From the NCBI GenBank assembly GCA_030407085.1, contig CM059585.1, positions 67,692,501 through 67,756,500 of the forward strand: a DNA stretch of 64,000 nucleotides. The letters run 5' to 3'. The DNA comes from Trichopria drosophilae (lineage: Eukaryota > Arthropoda > Insecta > Hymenoptera > Diapriidae). Positions within the stretch are counted from its first letter, which is position 1; the number at the start of each line of letters is the position of its first letter. Below the pieces are notes generated by a model, which was not told where the DNA came from, made no database searches, and saw only the letters and a list, made by a program, of their open reading frames with translations. The position numbers and the translations under genes are program-made. This document shows, one piece after another, positions 42,386 through 54,185 of this stretch.

Positions 42386-43384
42386 TTATTCAGAATTTCC
42401 ATTCAAGATAGACAAGGCAAATGATTTCCTATCATTTACAATTTTTCGATTGTAAAAATTTGCAAACGTGTTTGATCGTTCTGTCCATCCTGCGGTCTTC
42501 TTAATGACATCTATGCTGACTCCGTATTCGTTCGCTAAAGATGTTGAAGCATGTCTCGTGCTGTAGGCATCAAACATTTTGGTATTTACTCCAGCTTCAT
42601 TCAAGGTCTTTTTAATCCAACGACTAAGTGTTTGGTTTGACACATTTTTAAAGGGCTTCTTAGTAGCAATAAATAGGTATTTTTCAGAACCACGTAACGA
42701 TTTAGTTTTATTTAAATATTCATCGAACGTTGAAGCAGGGCAAATTATTTCATCTTCTTTATAGTAGGGAATTATTCACGTCGGTTGATTTCTATTTAAT
42801 TTCGAAGTTTTTATTTTATCTGGGATTTTTATTTGTATTAATTCTTCACTTTTTTCTATGTTGTCAATATTGATTAACTTCAGTGTTTGCATTCATTGTG
42901 CAGTAGTTAATGCCAGAAGAGTGATTAGATTCATTGTAAGTTGTTCTAACGTCAATTTTGTATTAGGTCCTAGCTGTTTAAAATAGTTTAGGACAATCTG
43001 AGGGTCCCAGGTTATTTCGTATTTTGGTTTATTTGGTCTTAAATTTGCAAACCCTGAAAATAACCGTTTTATCTGTGGGTCTTTTCCTATTTCCGGTCCT
43101 AATAGCAGAGCGATTGCAGAGCGACAGCTATTGAGTGTACCATAAGAAACACCTGTTTTGTATTCTTGAGTAAAAAATTTTAGAATTTCATAAATGTCGA
43201 TTTTTAACATATCAATGTTGTTTTGCAGACAAAATTTTTTCCATTTGTTAAGCGAACTAGAATATTGTTTCAATGAAGACGTGGATATGGATGATAACAT
43301 AATCATGATAGCTTCATCTGGAACATTTTTATTTTTTAACACTTCCCGGATAAAATCCCTACAATCAAACTTATATTCCTCCAA
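42386..43384 (-). pseudogene. DIRS tyrosine recombinase, two in-frame stops
   Basis: One frame runs from 43384 to 42386. It starts with a core-binding part (SSISTSSLKQYSSSLNKWKK, YGTLNSCRSAIALLLG). A TGA at 42893-42895 follows LTTAQ and precedes MQTLKL, where the first catalytic Arg of the family is expected; a second TGA is at 42776-42778. The C-terminal part holds FDAYSTRHASTSLANEYGVS and TAGWTERSNTFANFYNRKIV, with the Arg-His pair and the nucleophilic Tyr. A single CGA-to-TGA change could have caused the first stop, but that is inference. The enzyme would have resolved and inserted the circular DNA. Confidence 0.88.
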
Positions 43385-45172
43385 ATCGGGCGTGTTCTTC
43401 TATCCAAGGAACGAAGTAGATAAATATCTGGTTTGAAATAAACTGGTTTACTGTCTAACATTTTTAAAAACAAAGGAAACCAAACTTGATTTGGCCAATG
43501 AGGGACTACAACAATACCTCTAGAGCCTTCATGTTTAATTTTTTGTAAAACGCGTAGAATAACTGCAAAAGGAGGAAACGCGTAGAAGAAATAATTATTC
43601 CATTTAAAAGTAAACGCGTCTATAGTGAGAGATCCTGGATCTTTAAACCAGGAAACGTAAAGTTTACATTTTGTGTTTGTTTTTGTTGCAAATAAATCTA
43701 TTTGTGGCATACCCATTTGGTGTGTTATAGTTTGGAAAGCTGACTGAGATAGAGAAAATTCCGTCTCTGGTTCAAGACGTCTGGATTCGTAGTCAGCTTC
43801 GACATTATCTTTGGAACGAATATATGAGACGAAAACCCAAATATTTCTTTGTTCACATCAGTCCCAAATTTGTCTAATTATGTTGTTCATTCCAGGGAAC
43901 TTAATACTGCCCATCTTATTTATTAAGGCAACAGCGGTAGTATTATCTACTCTCAATAATATATTGCTACGGTGCTAGTCTTTCTAGCGAATTGATGTGA
44001 AGTTTTCGTTCATCTTCGTTCCAAAAACCATGTGTGCGTTGATCATTACAAGAACTACCCCACCCAGATGATGATGCATCCGAAAATATTTCAAGTAATG
44101 GTTTAAATTGTGTAATAGGACATATTGCTTTACCAATATTACAATACCACCATTTAAAATCAATTTGTAAATAATTAGAAAGAGCCATAGAAGCTTCAAA
44201 ATCACCACCATATTTTTTAAGGGCTAAGAATTTTTCTCTCTCGAAATTTGTTATGTGTACCCTTCCATATTTTAGGGATGTGCAACATGATCCTAAAACA
44301 TCTATGAACGCCGCAAAATTTCGAATAGTACATACTTTTAAATTCATAAATTTCGTAATTAATTCCTTATATTTTTCTATTTTGTTTTTTGGAAGCTCGA
44401 TACTCATTTTTTCAGAATCATAAATAAACCCGAGAAATTTACATCTCGTGGATGGTATCATACAACTTTTTTCTTCATTTATTATCAAGCCTAAATTTTC
44501 AAGTAAATTACGAGTTTCTTGAATATTTTTACGACATTCATCATAGGAATTTCCAAAAACAAGAATGTCATCCAAATATATAACCGAAAGGTAACCTTTC
44601 TCTCTTAATTTTGACATTACAGGTTTTAATAATTTTGTGAAAATATATGGCGCAACATTTAGACCGAAAGGTAAGCATGTATATTCATATAGAGTACCTT
44701 CAAAATTGAATCGTAAGAATCGTCTATCAGATTTTTTAATTTTAATTAAGTAATATGCGTCTTTCAGATCCATAGACGCCATGAAACATCCAGGAATTAG
44801 CATGTGTTTTACTATTTTACCATCCTCGAGCTTGAAATGTTCAGTCTGAATGTATTCATTAAGGCGTTTTAAATTTAAAATAATTCGGTACGATCCGTCT
44901 GATTTTGGTCTAAGAAAGATATTGGAAATAAATTGTCCTGGCGTTGGTAAACACGTATTTAAAACGCCTTTGTTTAATAAAATATGGATTTGTTCTCGAA
45001 TTTTAATTTTTTCTTTTGTAGGCCAACGCGGTTCAACTATTGGTTTATGTTGAAAAACTGGAGAAGAAAAAGGGATTTTAAATCCTGACACCCAACTTAG
45101 AATGGTTTCATCTGTTGTTAAAAATGCCCAGTTTTTCAAGAAGGAAGATAATCGTCCTGCGAAACAACTCAC
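43336..45172 (-). pseudogene. DIRS reverse transcriptase-RNase H region
   Basis: The open frame 43967-45172 holds LLNKGVLNTCLP, SYRIILNLKRLN, GCFMASMDLKDAYYLIKIKK (first Asp), LPFGLNVAPYIFTKL, LSVIYLDDILVFGNS (catalytic YLDD) and the connection, then FSDASSSGWGSS (RNase H). After a shift near 43967 the RNase H goes on with LLRVDNTTAVALINKMGS and SKDNVEADYES, with a TGA at about 43860. It then continues at 43336-43716 as DLFATKTNTKCKLYVSWFKD, FYAFPPFAVILRV and VVVPHWPNQVWFP, a segment typical between RNase H and recombinase in DIRS elements. Another shift separates this from the recombinase. Confidence 0.9.
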
Positions 45173-45236
45173 CTCTATTGTCTCTTTTTCGTGTATGTCT
45201 GACGATGACGTAGGTCTTGTTTCATCGGTTGTCTGT

Positions 45237-46204
45237 TCATTGCAGTTTGTTTGCGACCTCGACTGAAATTGTTCCTTTGCCCGCCCCCTCTCGATTTGAA
45301 TGATGTCCGGGAAGGCGGGTTGTAGAAGTTAATTTTAAATCCTTCGAAGATTGTTGTAAAACTTTTGCAACTTTCAGTTTATCGACTAAATCTTTACCAA
45401 ACAACCACTCGTCAGACGTTAAATCTTTCAAGGTATCTTTAAAAGAAGCTTTAATATTTTTTAAAATTAAACTTTTTCGAATTTCGGTTTCGTTGTGTTG
45501 CAAGTCAGTTAATAATCGCATAACTCCATTCAATGGTTCTAAATATTGTTTCTTTTCCGTCGGATTACAATGAATGATTGAATCAATAAGTTTTCCCACA
45601 CCGAATAGAGCACTTGAGATTTTTTCCTGTTTTTCGATTATTCTTTCGTCTCTTTTTATTATTGTAATATCTACTGCCGCCTTTACTTCTAAATTTAATT
45701 TAGGTGGTAACATTAAAGAACAATTTTCTGGTGGATTGAAATTTGTTAACAACAACTTTCTATCGTCTGATGAAAGTCCTTTTTTAATAATATTTGTCCA
45801 AATTTTTGCTAATTGATCGTTAATAGCTGGTGCGAAAGAACGATCAGAAGAAAGGGGCTCACCAAACATTTTAAGAATATCTTCATCTATTCCCTGTGTT
45901 GGATTTGCTTCGGTTGAATTATTTATATTGTTTCCCTTCTTTTCTGAATCAACTTGATCCTTTTCTGAAGCAACTTGTTCCTCATATTCATCATTTTTAT
46001 TTTGTTCAACAATTTCCATAATTTGATTATTATCGACGTCCTTATTAGATTGACTTTTATCCGTTTGAAAATGGTCCTCATCAGTTACGAAGTCGGAACT
46101 GTCAGATTGATAGTTATCATAATAATATCGATGATATGGGCTCGGTGTACGATTTCTATATTTATGAGATGAAGAACCATGTCTACGGTAATCACGATTG
46201 TCAC
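45237..46204 (-). CDS. DIRS gag, main exon
   Basis: The frame contains an Arg/Ser/Tyr-rich start (RTPSPYHRYYYD), an acidic linker (45900-46100) and a conserved helical part. That part reads LLTDLQHNETEIRKSLILKN, FKDTLKDLTSDEWLFGKDLV and KVAKVLQQSSKDLKL, as in insect DIRS Gag proteins. It is open to 45237. It joins to the short first exon at 46520-46661 across a predicted intron, and the joint keeps the frame. Confidence 0.8.
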
Positions 46205-46519
46205 CTATCATGTATAATATGAAGTAATTGAATAATATGCATTCTTCACAATTATCGAATAATTATGATAACATATATTTTCTGTATTGAATTATATGTA
46301 TAACGGAGGTTGGACCTCAGAATACATCATTATTTTGATTAATCGGTTGAACCGAGAAATCAATTAGTGAAGGTTATATATCACATGTTAATATCACAAG
46401 TTAGTTGAACCAAAATGTGAATACAAACGAAGTTGAACCTCGGTGTACATACGTAGAGAAATCTTTTCAATTTCGGTTTTAAATTGCCACATAATGTAAC
46501 TTTAACCTAATAAACTTAC
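46205..46519 (-). other. Predicted intron in DIRS gag
   Basis: Donor C|GTAAGT at 46519 and acceptor ATGATAG| at 46205 on the minus strand, 315 nt. Removing it joins HSKSR-type basic sequence to DNRDYRRHG in frame (phase 1). The intron has imperfect repeats of GTTGAACC(T/G). Confidence 0.6.
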
Positions 46520-46661
46520 GGCTTTTCGAATGTTTTCTTTTCTTATGTTTTTTATCTTTCCGTCGCAAAAGTTCTTTTTCTAAGATTTTTATTCGCTTTT
46601 TCAAATCATCCTCTTCAATCTCATTATCAGAAGAGCGATCGTTGTAGTTTCTTTTACTCAT
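46520..46661 (-). CDS. DIRS gag, first exon
   Basis: MSKRNYNDRSSDNEIEEDDL, then KKRIKILEKELLRRKDKK and a Lys/Arg/Ser tail (KKRKHSKS). The start ATG is 50 bp from the oppositely oriented exon-like segment at 46711. The coiled coil and SR-like basic stretch fit an RNA-binding Gag N terminus. Confidence 0.6.
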
Positions 46662-46710
46662 TTTTGTTCAAAATTTCTTTAATTCGACGTAACGTATTGA
46701 CACAAAGAAG

Positions 46711-46822
46711 AAGAATGACAGATTCGACAAATTATGTAACAGCTGACAAACGAAAAGAACTTTTTGACTTTAAAAATTGTGACGGAATTGGTGCATCGCA
46801 GAAGCACTACACATTGATCTCG
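46711..46822 (+). repeat. Exon-like segment, plus-strand copy
   Basis: It begins ATGACAGATTCGACAAATTA and reads MTDSTNYVTADKRKELFDFK. It differs from the minus-strand copy (42025 downward) by one base over about 110 bp, then diverges after GATCTC, where the DIRS end begins. Confidence 0.85.
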
Positions 46823-46844
46823 AGGAAGAGGCGCGTAACACAAT

Positions 46845-47640
46845 CATTTTATTATTGTCAAAAAGTGTGGTTTTTGTTGTATTAAAAAAAGACAAAAGTT
46901 ATAAATACTTTAATAACATAGGAGAAAAAATCACAATGATTCCAAAGTACTTAGAATCTACATTGTAGATGTGCCATTAAATAATTTGATTTTTCAAAGT
47001 AAGTTTCGCTTGGAAATTTAAAGTTTGACGTGGTCGCTTTTTTTATGTATAGGTGGCTCACATTCGGGCAAAGGCTCAAATTACTTCTTATCATATAGGT
47101 AATGTATCCCTGTTGTGAGGTTTCTTAAAAACCAATGTGAAAAAAATTATCTAAGGTTGATTGCTAAATTGTCAACTATAAAAAAAAAGTTATCTCGCAA
47201 GTTTGAAGGTATATAATTTTATTCCTCAGTGAGGCACATCATTAAGTTAAGGATTTTTCTTTTGCTTACATCCACAAAAAACCACAGACCATAAAAAAAA
47301 AGGTTCAAAAAGTTTCAGTGTTAAAACTGAAAAAATGTAGTGAGTGTCGCGCACCAAAAACAGGCAAATTCACTACTTTTATTTACTCTCATTGTTTTCT
47401 ACATATCGGTAATTAGTATTAAACACGTAATACACGTAAAACGAACAAAAATTTGTTGATCTGTAGTGTTGCAAAGTTATATTTAAAATATTTAAGGTAT
47501 CATAATGAGCGACAACATAGCATTACATTTGGATGAATAGTCTTCGAGAACAAAATTCGCGAATATAGACTTTTTTCAACATTTGGAGTTTTGTATCTCA
47601 AAAACTATGGACTTCTAAAAAAATTTTTTGCGATAAATAG
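46845..47640. other. No gene recognised
   Basis: AT-rich DNA without motif-bearing frames or clear repeats. Confidence 0.4.
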
Positions 47641-47649
47641 TATATCATG

Positions 47650-47930
47650 CTTCAAGGGAAGAAAGCGCGCAATTGCAAGTGGCGACGCTCGGACAGCCCC
47701 TCCACGAGGGTCGTACGCTTTCCTCCCGTGAGGCGTACGCTATTTTTTCCCCGACTTCACAGGAATGCCCTCACTTCCACGCTCATTATTCCCTCTGACA
47801 TAATACTTTCCTTCCCAGGGGAGTAATGGAACCGAACTGCGCATGCGCGGAGACGCCCCGGCGGAATCGGCTACTTTCGTCCGGCGTTGCTGGCGCGGAA
47901 TGTGGTTATTCCGGTGAAGTCGAAAAAAAA
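47650..47930. other. GC-rich island of unknown nature
   Basis: An abrupt GC-rich block (CGACGCTCGGACAGCCCC, GCGCATGCGCGGAGACGCC, GGCGTTGCTGGCGCGG) in AT-rich surroundings. It has no coding motif, tRNA or rRNA pattern that I recognise. It might be a promoter or CpG-rich transposon part. Confidence 0.4.
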
Positions 47931-48162
47931 TGTTTATTTTTATATATATTTTATATTTATATATTTTTATATTTATATATATATATATGTTTTTACATGA
48001 TTTAGCTACCTGAATTTTTTCAAATTTTGGTGTACTAATTTTTTTTATATATACAATTGTGTATAACTATTGAAGGACCCAATAAAACAATAAAATCATC
48101 CAGTAAGTTTTTGTTCAGAATAATCATAAGAATCGATTAAAACGATTTTCGAACAGACGCAT

Positions 48163-48530
48163 GACGATCAGTAATTTCATTCTCTAAGCGAGTTTGAGTG
48201 GGTAAACCGCTCGCCTAATTGTGTTGATTCGTTTATCAAAGCAATAGATGACTTTGTTTATTCCGTAACCGACCTACAAGGTGACGAAACCCGTCTACAA
48301 CGTGAGCTCTTAATTATTGCCGAGAAATTAAACTACATAATATTATTTGCTCTGAAAAATACAATACATTTACGAAATTACCAGAACCAGAACCTTCTAA
48401 GAAAACAAATAATATGCGTAAAATTATCCATTCTCGGTGTTCTAACTTCTTTAATGGGTTACTCTTACCCCAAAAATCGATTTTTTGGTGCACGTGTCCG
48501 TAAAGTGACTACTTTTAGTCCGTAAAGTGT
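48163..48530 (+). other. Unrecognised open frame without ATG
   Basis: An uninterrupted frame of about 120 codons (SLSEFEWVNRSPNCVDSFIK, DETRLQRELLIIAEKLNYII) directly upstream of the Mutator-like relic. It may be a fragment of a retroelement. No family was recognised, and chance is possible in this composition. Confidence 0.3.
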
Positions 48531-48549
48531 GATTTTACACAGAAAATAC

Positions 48550-49031
48550 TCAGACGAGAAAACGCAGCATGACAAGTGCCTGAGCGGTACCGACTCGTGG
48601 TACGATTGGCAACGAGCTTTGGCCGCGAACGAGATAACAGTATTCAAACACGATTACAAACCACTTCCAAATGATGTTTTACAAACCATACAACCAATTT
48701 ACGACGAATTAAGTAACGATATATGCTTCGATATGCTTCTTCAACGGTGTCTCGTGGGTTTTACCCAAAATAATAATGAGAGTTTAAATCAATTAATATG
48801 GAAAATTACTGCAAAAAAACTTCCAGGCGGTTCAAAAATTGTAGAATTTGTAGCATATATTGCTGCATGTCAATTCAACGAGGGAACATATGCGTTACTA
48901 GCTTTCTTGGACAAAACGGGTATATCTTTGGGTCAGTGCCGCAATAACTTCAAAAGAAGAACGCTGCTTTGGATCTGCAGATTTCAGCAGGAACACTAGA
49001 TTATGGGCCTGGAATCGACGATTCAATATAA
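48550..49031 (+). pseudogene. Mutator-like transposase, C-terminal relic
   Basis: It reads TQHDKCLSGTDSWYDWQRAL, NDVLQTIQPIYDELS, RCLVGFTQNNNESLNQLIWK and GGSKIVEFVAYIAACQFNEG, then ISLGQCRNNFKRR. After a shift near 48960 it ends YGPGIDDSI at a TAA (49029-49031), matching the end of the relic at 613-1844. It is the half of the transposase that the first relic lacks. The N-terminal half is absent here. Confidence 0.78.
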
Positions 49032-51369
49032 GTAACAAAAATTAATTCTCTGCATTTAATAAACGTGTAAATGTATCGAAAACTTCAAGCGCTTTTTTTC
49101 GAAACGTCATTTTTAAAATCGGTGGACGCTCTAACTCAAAATGTATTGAATCGATCCTTTTGAAATTTTGCACACACTTTCGTCACACATATAGCTAGAA
49201 CTTATCGTTGATTTTTTTCATTAAACATTTTTTTTTGTCGATTTTACGAATACAAAATGGCTGATTTTTTTTCGCCAAAATTACGATTTTTGCTTAAAAC
49301 GTCGCCAAAAGTGTAAAAATGAAAATGACGTCATAGCTAAGGATATACATTAACGAAATCTTTTTGATTTTTTAATTTCAGATAATTCCTCATCGAATTA
49401 TGACGTCCACCGCCAAGCATCGCCGCAGAGAAGCTGCCCACGAAAATCGCTCCCAACGACTGAATTTTTTATTGCAATTTTTTCGAAATATATTTAAACG
49501 TATGCCGAATAAAATGTGTTTTGTCTCATTTAAAAATAACCCAAGGGAACCGAGAAAAAAATTCCCAAAAATGAAGCTTGTTTTTTTGTTCGCGCGGGTA
49601 CAGTAAAATCTTAATTAATTAAGCCCATTGAAATACGAAAACCTTTTCCAAATAACAAAAGTAAATAAATAACTAATACCTCGTATTAAATAAATGTTTT
49701 TTTTGATGCTCTTAACTTTTTACTTTTGATTCTCTTAAAATACTAAATTATTCGATAGCCCGTTTAATGTCACCCCTATTCCCCAAAAAAGGACTTTTAC
49801 TTAATTTAACATACTTTAATTTAACTTAATTTAACTTACTTTAACTTAATTCAAGGATCTCTATTTAACCTAACTTAACGTCTTAAACCTCAACACTTAC
49901 ATCGCAATGTAGGATATCTAGAAAATTAGAGCCCCCCCCCCCCTTATGTATGTATTATTCGAATCGATTCTCGCGCAGATCCACAGCTGTTACGTTTTGC
50001 CACGTTACAGCACTTATCAGAAAAGGTAATGCTTCATACCGAAAATAAATTTAATTCACTGTTATCATTGTAAAGTTTTATAACAAATTTCGCCAGAAGA
50101 TAATTCAAAATACGTTATACAAGTTGTACAAAATACGTTATACAATATATCATTTTTTCAGCGGTTAAATTAGTAATTATCAATTAGATATCAAACACCC
50201 GAAGTAATTATCAGGGTACTAAAATAATAATCCCCTCATATATAACAAAATAAATAATTTATAAACAAATTAAAAAACTTTCAACACATATGCTTTCTGT
50301 TGAAAGGCATACTGAACACATCCACAATCCAAAATGTAAGCGCAAATTATTTATTCAAACAAAGCTTTTTAAATAATTAGAAGTAGTATACATTTACGCT
50401 TATGGGTGGGATTCCAAAATAATTTATATAAAATAAATTATTTATATACATTTGGACTTGCTAATTAGTGGCGATTTTGTAAAAAATACAAAATTGACAG
50501 AGTTACTTGCCGTCATCATCTGGAACACATAATGACATTCGGAAGTGGTCGCACGAGATTTTACAACGAATATTAATCAACAATTCGACCTGCTGGATAA
50601 ATGATATAATGGTAGATGCTCAATATTTACAGACAGTTACTTGAATATATTATGAATAAAATTGATATTGATTAGGGAGATTATTAGTGCAATCTCTCAT
50701 GAACTCCAGCTACTATCGTAGGTAACACTAGCAATCGGTAATTGCGACCGCGACGGTGACGTCGCCGTAAACTTGCAATCTTTTCTACTACGTGGCATCT
50801 GTGTAATTAACTATTTACGTTTGCGATCCGTGGCGCTAAAATCGCGATTCAAATCGACGTTCGCCGAAATTAATTAATTATATATTTTTGCGAGTCAGTA
50901 TAGAGACGGTCTTGATAACGGCAACTTCAGTCTTGCAAGCTAATTATAAGTGTTCAAATTTAACGCGCTTTTCGAGACTCGCGTTCAATGCAAGTACTTC
51001 GCATTTCAGTACAATTAAGTACTCACGTTATTTCGGCCGAGGGTTCTCCAAGAAAACTTCGGAGAAAAAGTTTCGCGCAGCTTTTCACGCGGTTACACGT
51101 GCCCGTTGAATTTGCCATTTTGGATTGTACTGCAATATCGCACACCTGCGATTACAGCGGCCGAAATTTTGTAAAGTGGGTTTGTGAAGTGGAATAAATA
51201 ACCATTAGAGCTTCAATTATGTGCATCCTCTTTTTGTCGGACATGACTCTTTCCAGTTTTGAGAGCGCGACAAAGGAACGGTCGTTATCAAACCGAAACA
51301 CTGATCAATTTAACCAGATAGCTAGCGATCCGATTTTGGTAGAGAATACAAAATTTACAAGAAGTTACA
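49032..51369. other. No gene; low-complexity stretches
   Basis: Contains a degenerate TTTAACTTAA tract at 49796-49880 and a C-run at 49933-49945. Plus-strand frames at 49400, 50888 and 50988 have no motif. Confidence 0.45.
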
Positions 51370-51790
51370 CATTTGAAAAATTGAACTTGACCTAGAAATT
51401 AACTTCAAAATAATAGTCAAGGTCAACATTAATATCACCATTAGATGGCTAAGGAAAAATCCTTAAACTTTTATCTGAAATTTCCCTAAAAATGCCCTGA
51501 ACACCCGCTGAGATAATTCGCCGTTATTAGAACATTCAAGTTTCACCTTGAAATGGCCTTCATCAAAATAACGGTTATATCATATACAGACCTAAAATTG
51601 TTCGCTCTGTCCGAATCCATGAAAAAAATAGGGTTTCCCATTTAAAAAAATTAACTTGACCTGGAAATAACCGTTAAGGTCATGTTCAAGGTCAATTTCA
51701 ATGGTACCGTTGAATAGCCGGGAAGAAATCCTTAAACTTTTCTGTGAAACATATTCCCCGAAAATGCACACCCGCTGAGATATCACTGTA
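51370..51790 (-). repeat. Satellite-like dispersed repeat, copy 6 (inverted)
   Basis: The reverse complement holds the usual blocks from about one and a half monomers, with TCAAGGTCA at 51417 and 51686. Confidence 0.8.
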
Positions 51791-52663
51791 AATACATATA
51801 TGTCTGTATTGAACGATTCACGTCATCGGGGTCAGTGCTACGACCAAAATATGTAGCAATCGAAAATTGAACAAAGGCTCATTTTAAAACTTAAGGCATA
51901 TACTTGTAGGTAGCAGGTAGAAGACAGTGAACATATCAAAAAATTTACTAGAAGAAAAATGAAACCTACATTTTTTATATCCTTCTCTTCTCCTATCAGG
52001 AGATGGAATAACTAAGTCCAAGTCAACCGCTAGAATCAAGTTTCCCGGTCACAATCGTTTCGGACTTTCAACAAAATCAATTTCAACCCTGTTCTGGGCT
52101 AATGCTAGTGAGAAATCATACAAAGCATTATGATGTTTTCTACATTACTATCTTCGAAACATCTTTATGTTGTACACGGGCTAGGGACTGCCAGTGACAG
52201 AGTTTTGTTTCCTTTTTTTTACATTTTTAATTTTTAATTTTTTTTATTGATTTTTGTTTATTTTTAATTTATTTAAAAATTTTGTTTTGTTTCTTGTTTA
52301 TTTCTAATTCTTTTGATTTACAATTTTCATTTATAATTTTGCATACTCTAGTTTCGTTTATTTCCTTTAGCGACCTCGAAAATGATGTGTACCGTATAAT
52401 ATACAATAAATCGTCGATTTTCAAATTGTGTGACTTAAATTAAATGTTTAAGGAATTAATATTGCAAAAGACATCCACTGGTTGCACTTGTATACCTTTT
52501 ACTTTCAAGTTTGTTGCCGGCAGTAGGAGTAGATGCAAGACTCATTTGAATCTTAGGCGCAGCAGATGGATCAGGGAATCGTTTATTCAGCTTTAGCAAG
52601 ATTTTTTGATGATCTTCTATGGTATAATGAAAAAACTGTATGTTTTGGAATCGTGATTTTTCC
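51791..52663. other. No gene recognised
   Basis: AT-rich with T-rich low-complexity DNA at 52200-52370. Possibly the 3' part of the transposon relic that follows. Confidence 0.4.
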
Positions 52664-54185
52664 CTAAGTGGAGAGTGATAGTGAATTCAAATTGGCGTCA
52701 TTTGGAGATGCTTGGAAGCTGAAACGAGTCGTTGTACATTTTAAACATGCTCCAAGACCGTCACAAGCACATTTGCCATGCGCAGTAGCGTTGCAGAGCA
52801 ATTTAGCATCTATATTAAATTCGAGTTTATGATACATCAAGAAGATTATTCGAGTCCTGTTCTTGAAATATTGTTTAGCGCCATCGGATGAATAATAGAT
52901 TTTCTTTATTTTTGGGCATAATTTTGTTATAACTGTTATGACGTTTTCTTGTATCAAATAAACTGCAGCTGCATCACGTTTTGTGAAATCTGACAGTAAT
53001 ATTATGTTGTGATTTTTTATTTTATTTTCAGATTGAAAATAAACTACGACTGGAAATACAGTACACTGGTCACTGTTAAAATAAAAAGCCTCTGCTGCAT
53101 CCTGTACAACGTACGCAAAATTGTCAGCGAAGTCACAGTAGACAACAAGCACTTCATCGCCCAAATTTTCTTTTTTAATAGAAAAAAATTCAGATTGAGC
53201 GTTTGCTATGAAGTAATGAGGGATAAAATATTTCAAACGATTGCACAATTGTTCAACAAAATGTTAGGTGGAAAGACATCGTTGCACGAGAGTGAATATT
53301 ATCTGCTCTTTTTTTCTGTTTTTCCAGTAGTCCGAAAATAAGATAGGAAAATTCTTCCATTTTAGGACATTTTGGATAATTCGTCAACAAACAATCAGCT
53401 GCACTTTTTGTATACAACATGAAATGTATGGAGCCTTTATAATATTTTAGTTTCATTTCAGAACTTAGGATTAACATCATCATCAGTTTGCAGCATAAAT
53501 CATTATTTTCATATTTTGGTGTATAGTGCAAACACATACGCTATGCGTTCCTGAACTTTCAGCAACAACACACCACTTAGGACGCAGCTCGGTAAATTTA
53601 GATGAACCAATAGTATACTGTGGATACTTTCCCTAAAATATTCTGTATAAAACTTTAATGTCATAAAGAAGTAACTGTTTTTGTGTAACAACTTTTTCAT
53701 CATCAATTTTCACGGAAACACAATCTTTCTTGTTAAGCATTATCCGACTATTATCTTCGGATTCATAAAAATTAATAACTTGTGAGACTATGTTTGCGTC
53801 TAACGTCTTACCTTTCTTCGCAGGAGGAGCAGCTAATACATCATGTACAGCTTTCAAATATCTAGATTCAAACAAGTGCCATTCTAGAAGAACACCCAAA
53901 CTCCTCTGCGATTTCACGGACACTCCAACAATCTGGTACGATTGTGAGTATAGTATTTGGCATTGGACTATTGTCTGGTAAACTGTTGAATTTATCCTTT
54001 AATCTATCTACAAGTTTTTCTAAACCTACTATTCTAGATTTGTAAACCTTCTTGGCGGGTGGTTCGTGCTGGGCTTGAGAATCTGTAACGTTACTATTTA
54101 GAGATTCGTTTTGAGATACATGTTCGTCATTATTAGAATCAGTAGTATCACCATCACAGGAGGCTTTTTCTTTGTAATTTGTAAA
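52664..54185 (-). pseudogene. Second relic of the unassigned transposase family
   Basis: The N-terminal part from about 54185 is open (VYKSRIVGLEKLVDRLKDKF, CWSVREIAEEFGCSSRM). 53633-53923 holds KGKTLDANIVSQVINFYESE, SRIMLNKKDCVSVK and QLLLYDIKVLYRIF. 53253-53537 is helical. 52664-53248 holds NLGDEVLVVYCDFADNFAYV, IYYSSDGAKQYFKN and CNATAHGKCACDGLGACLK. This corresponds block for block to the relic at 11706-14029 (SDGAPQQFKN, TAHGMGSCD). Frame breaks separate the pieces. No terminal repeats were found around this copy. Confidence 0.72.

Larger units (their letters stand above)
42186..46844 (-). mobile_element. DIRS-type tyrosine-recombinase retrotransposon
   Basis: It carries gag, reverse transcriptase with RNase H, and a tyrosine recombinase, all on the minus strand. 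There is no DDE integrase and no LTR. Inverted termini are at 42186-42223 and 46806-46844 (core GTGTTACGCGCCTCTTCC / complement). This set defines the DIRS order, which integrates through a circular intermediate. Frames are broken by a few shifts and stops. The outer limits are uncertain because the flanks share sequence with the ends. Confidence 0.88.
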
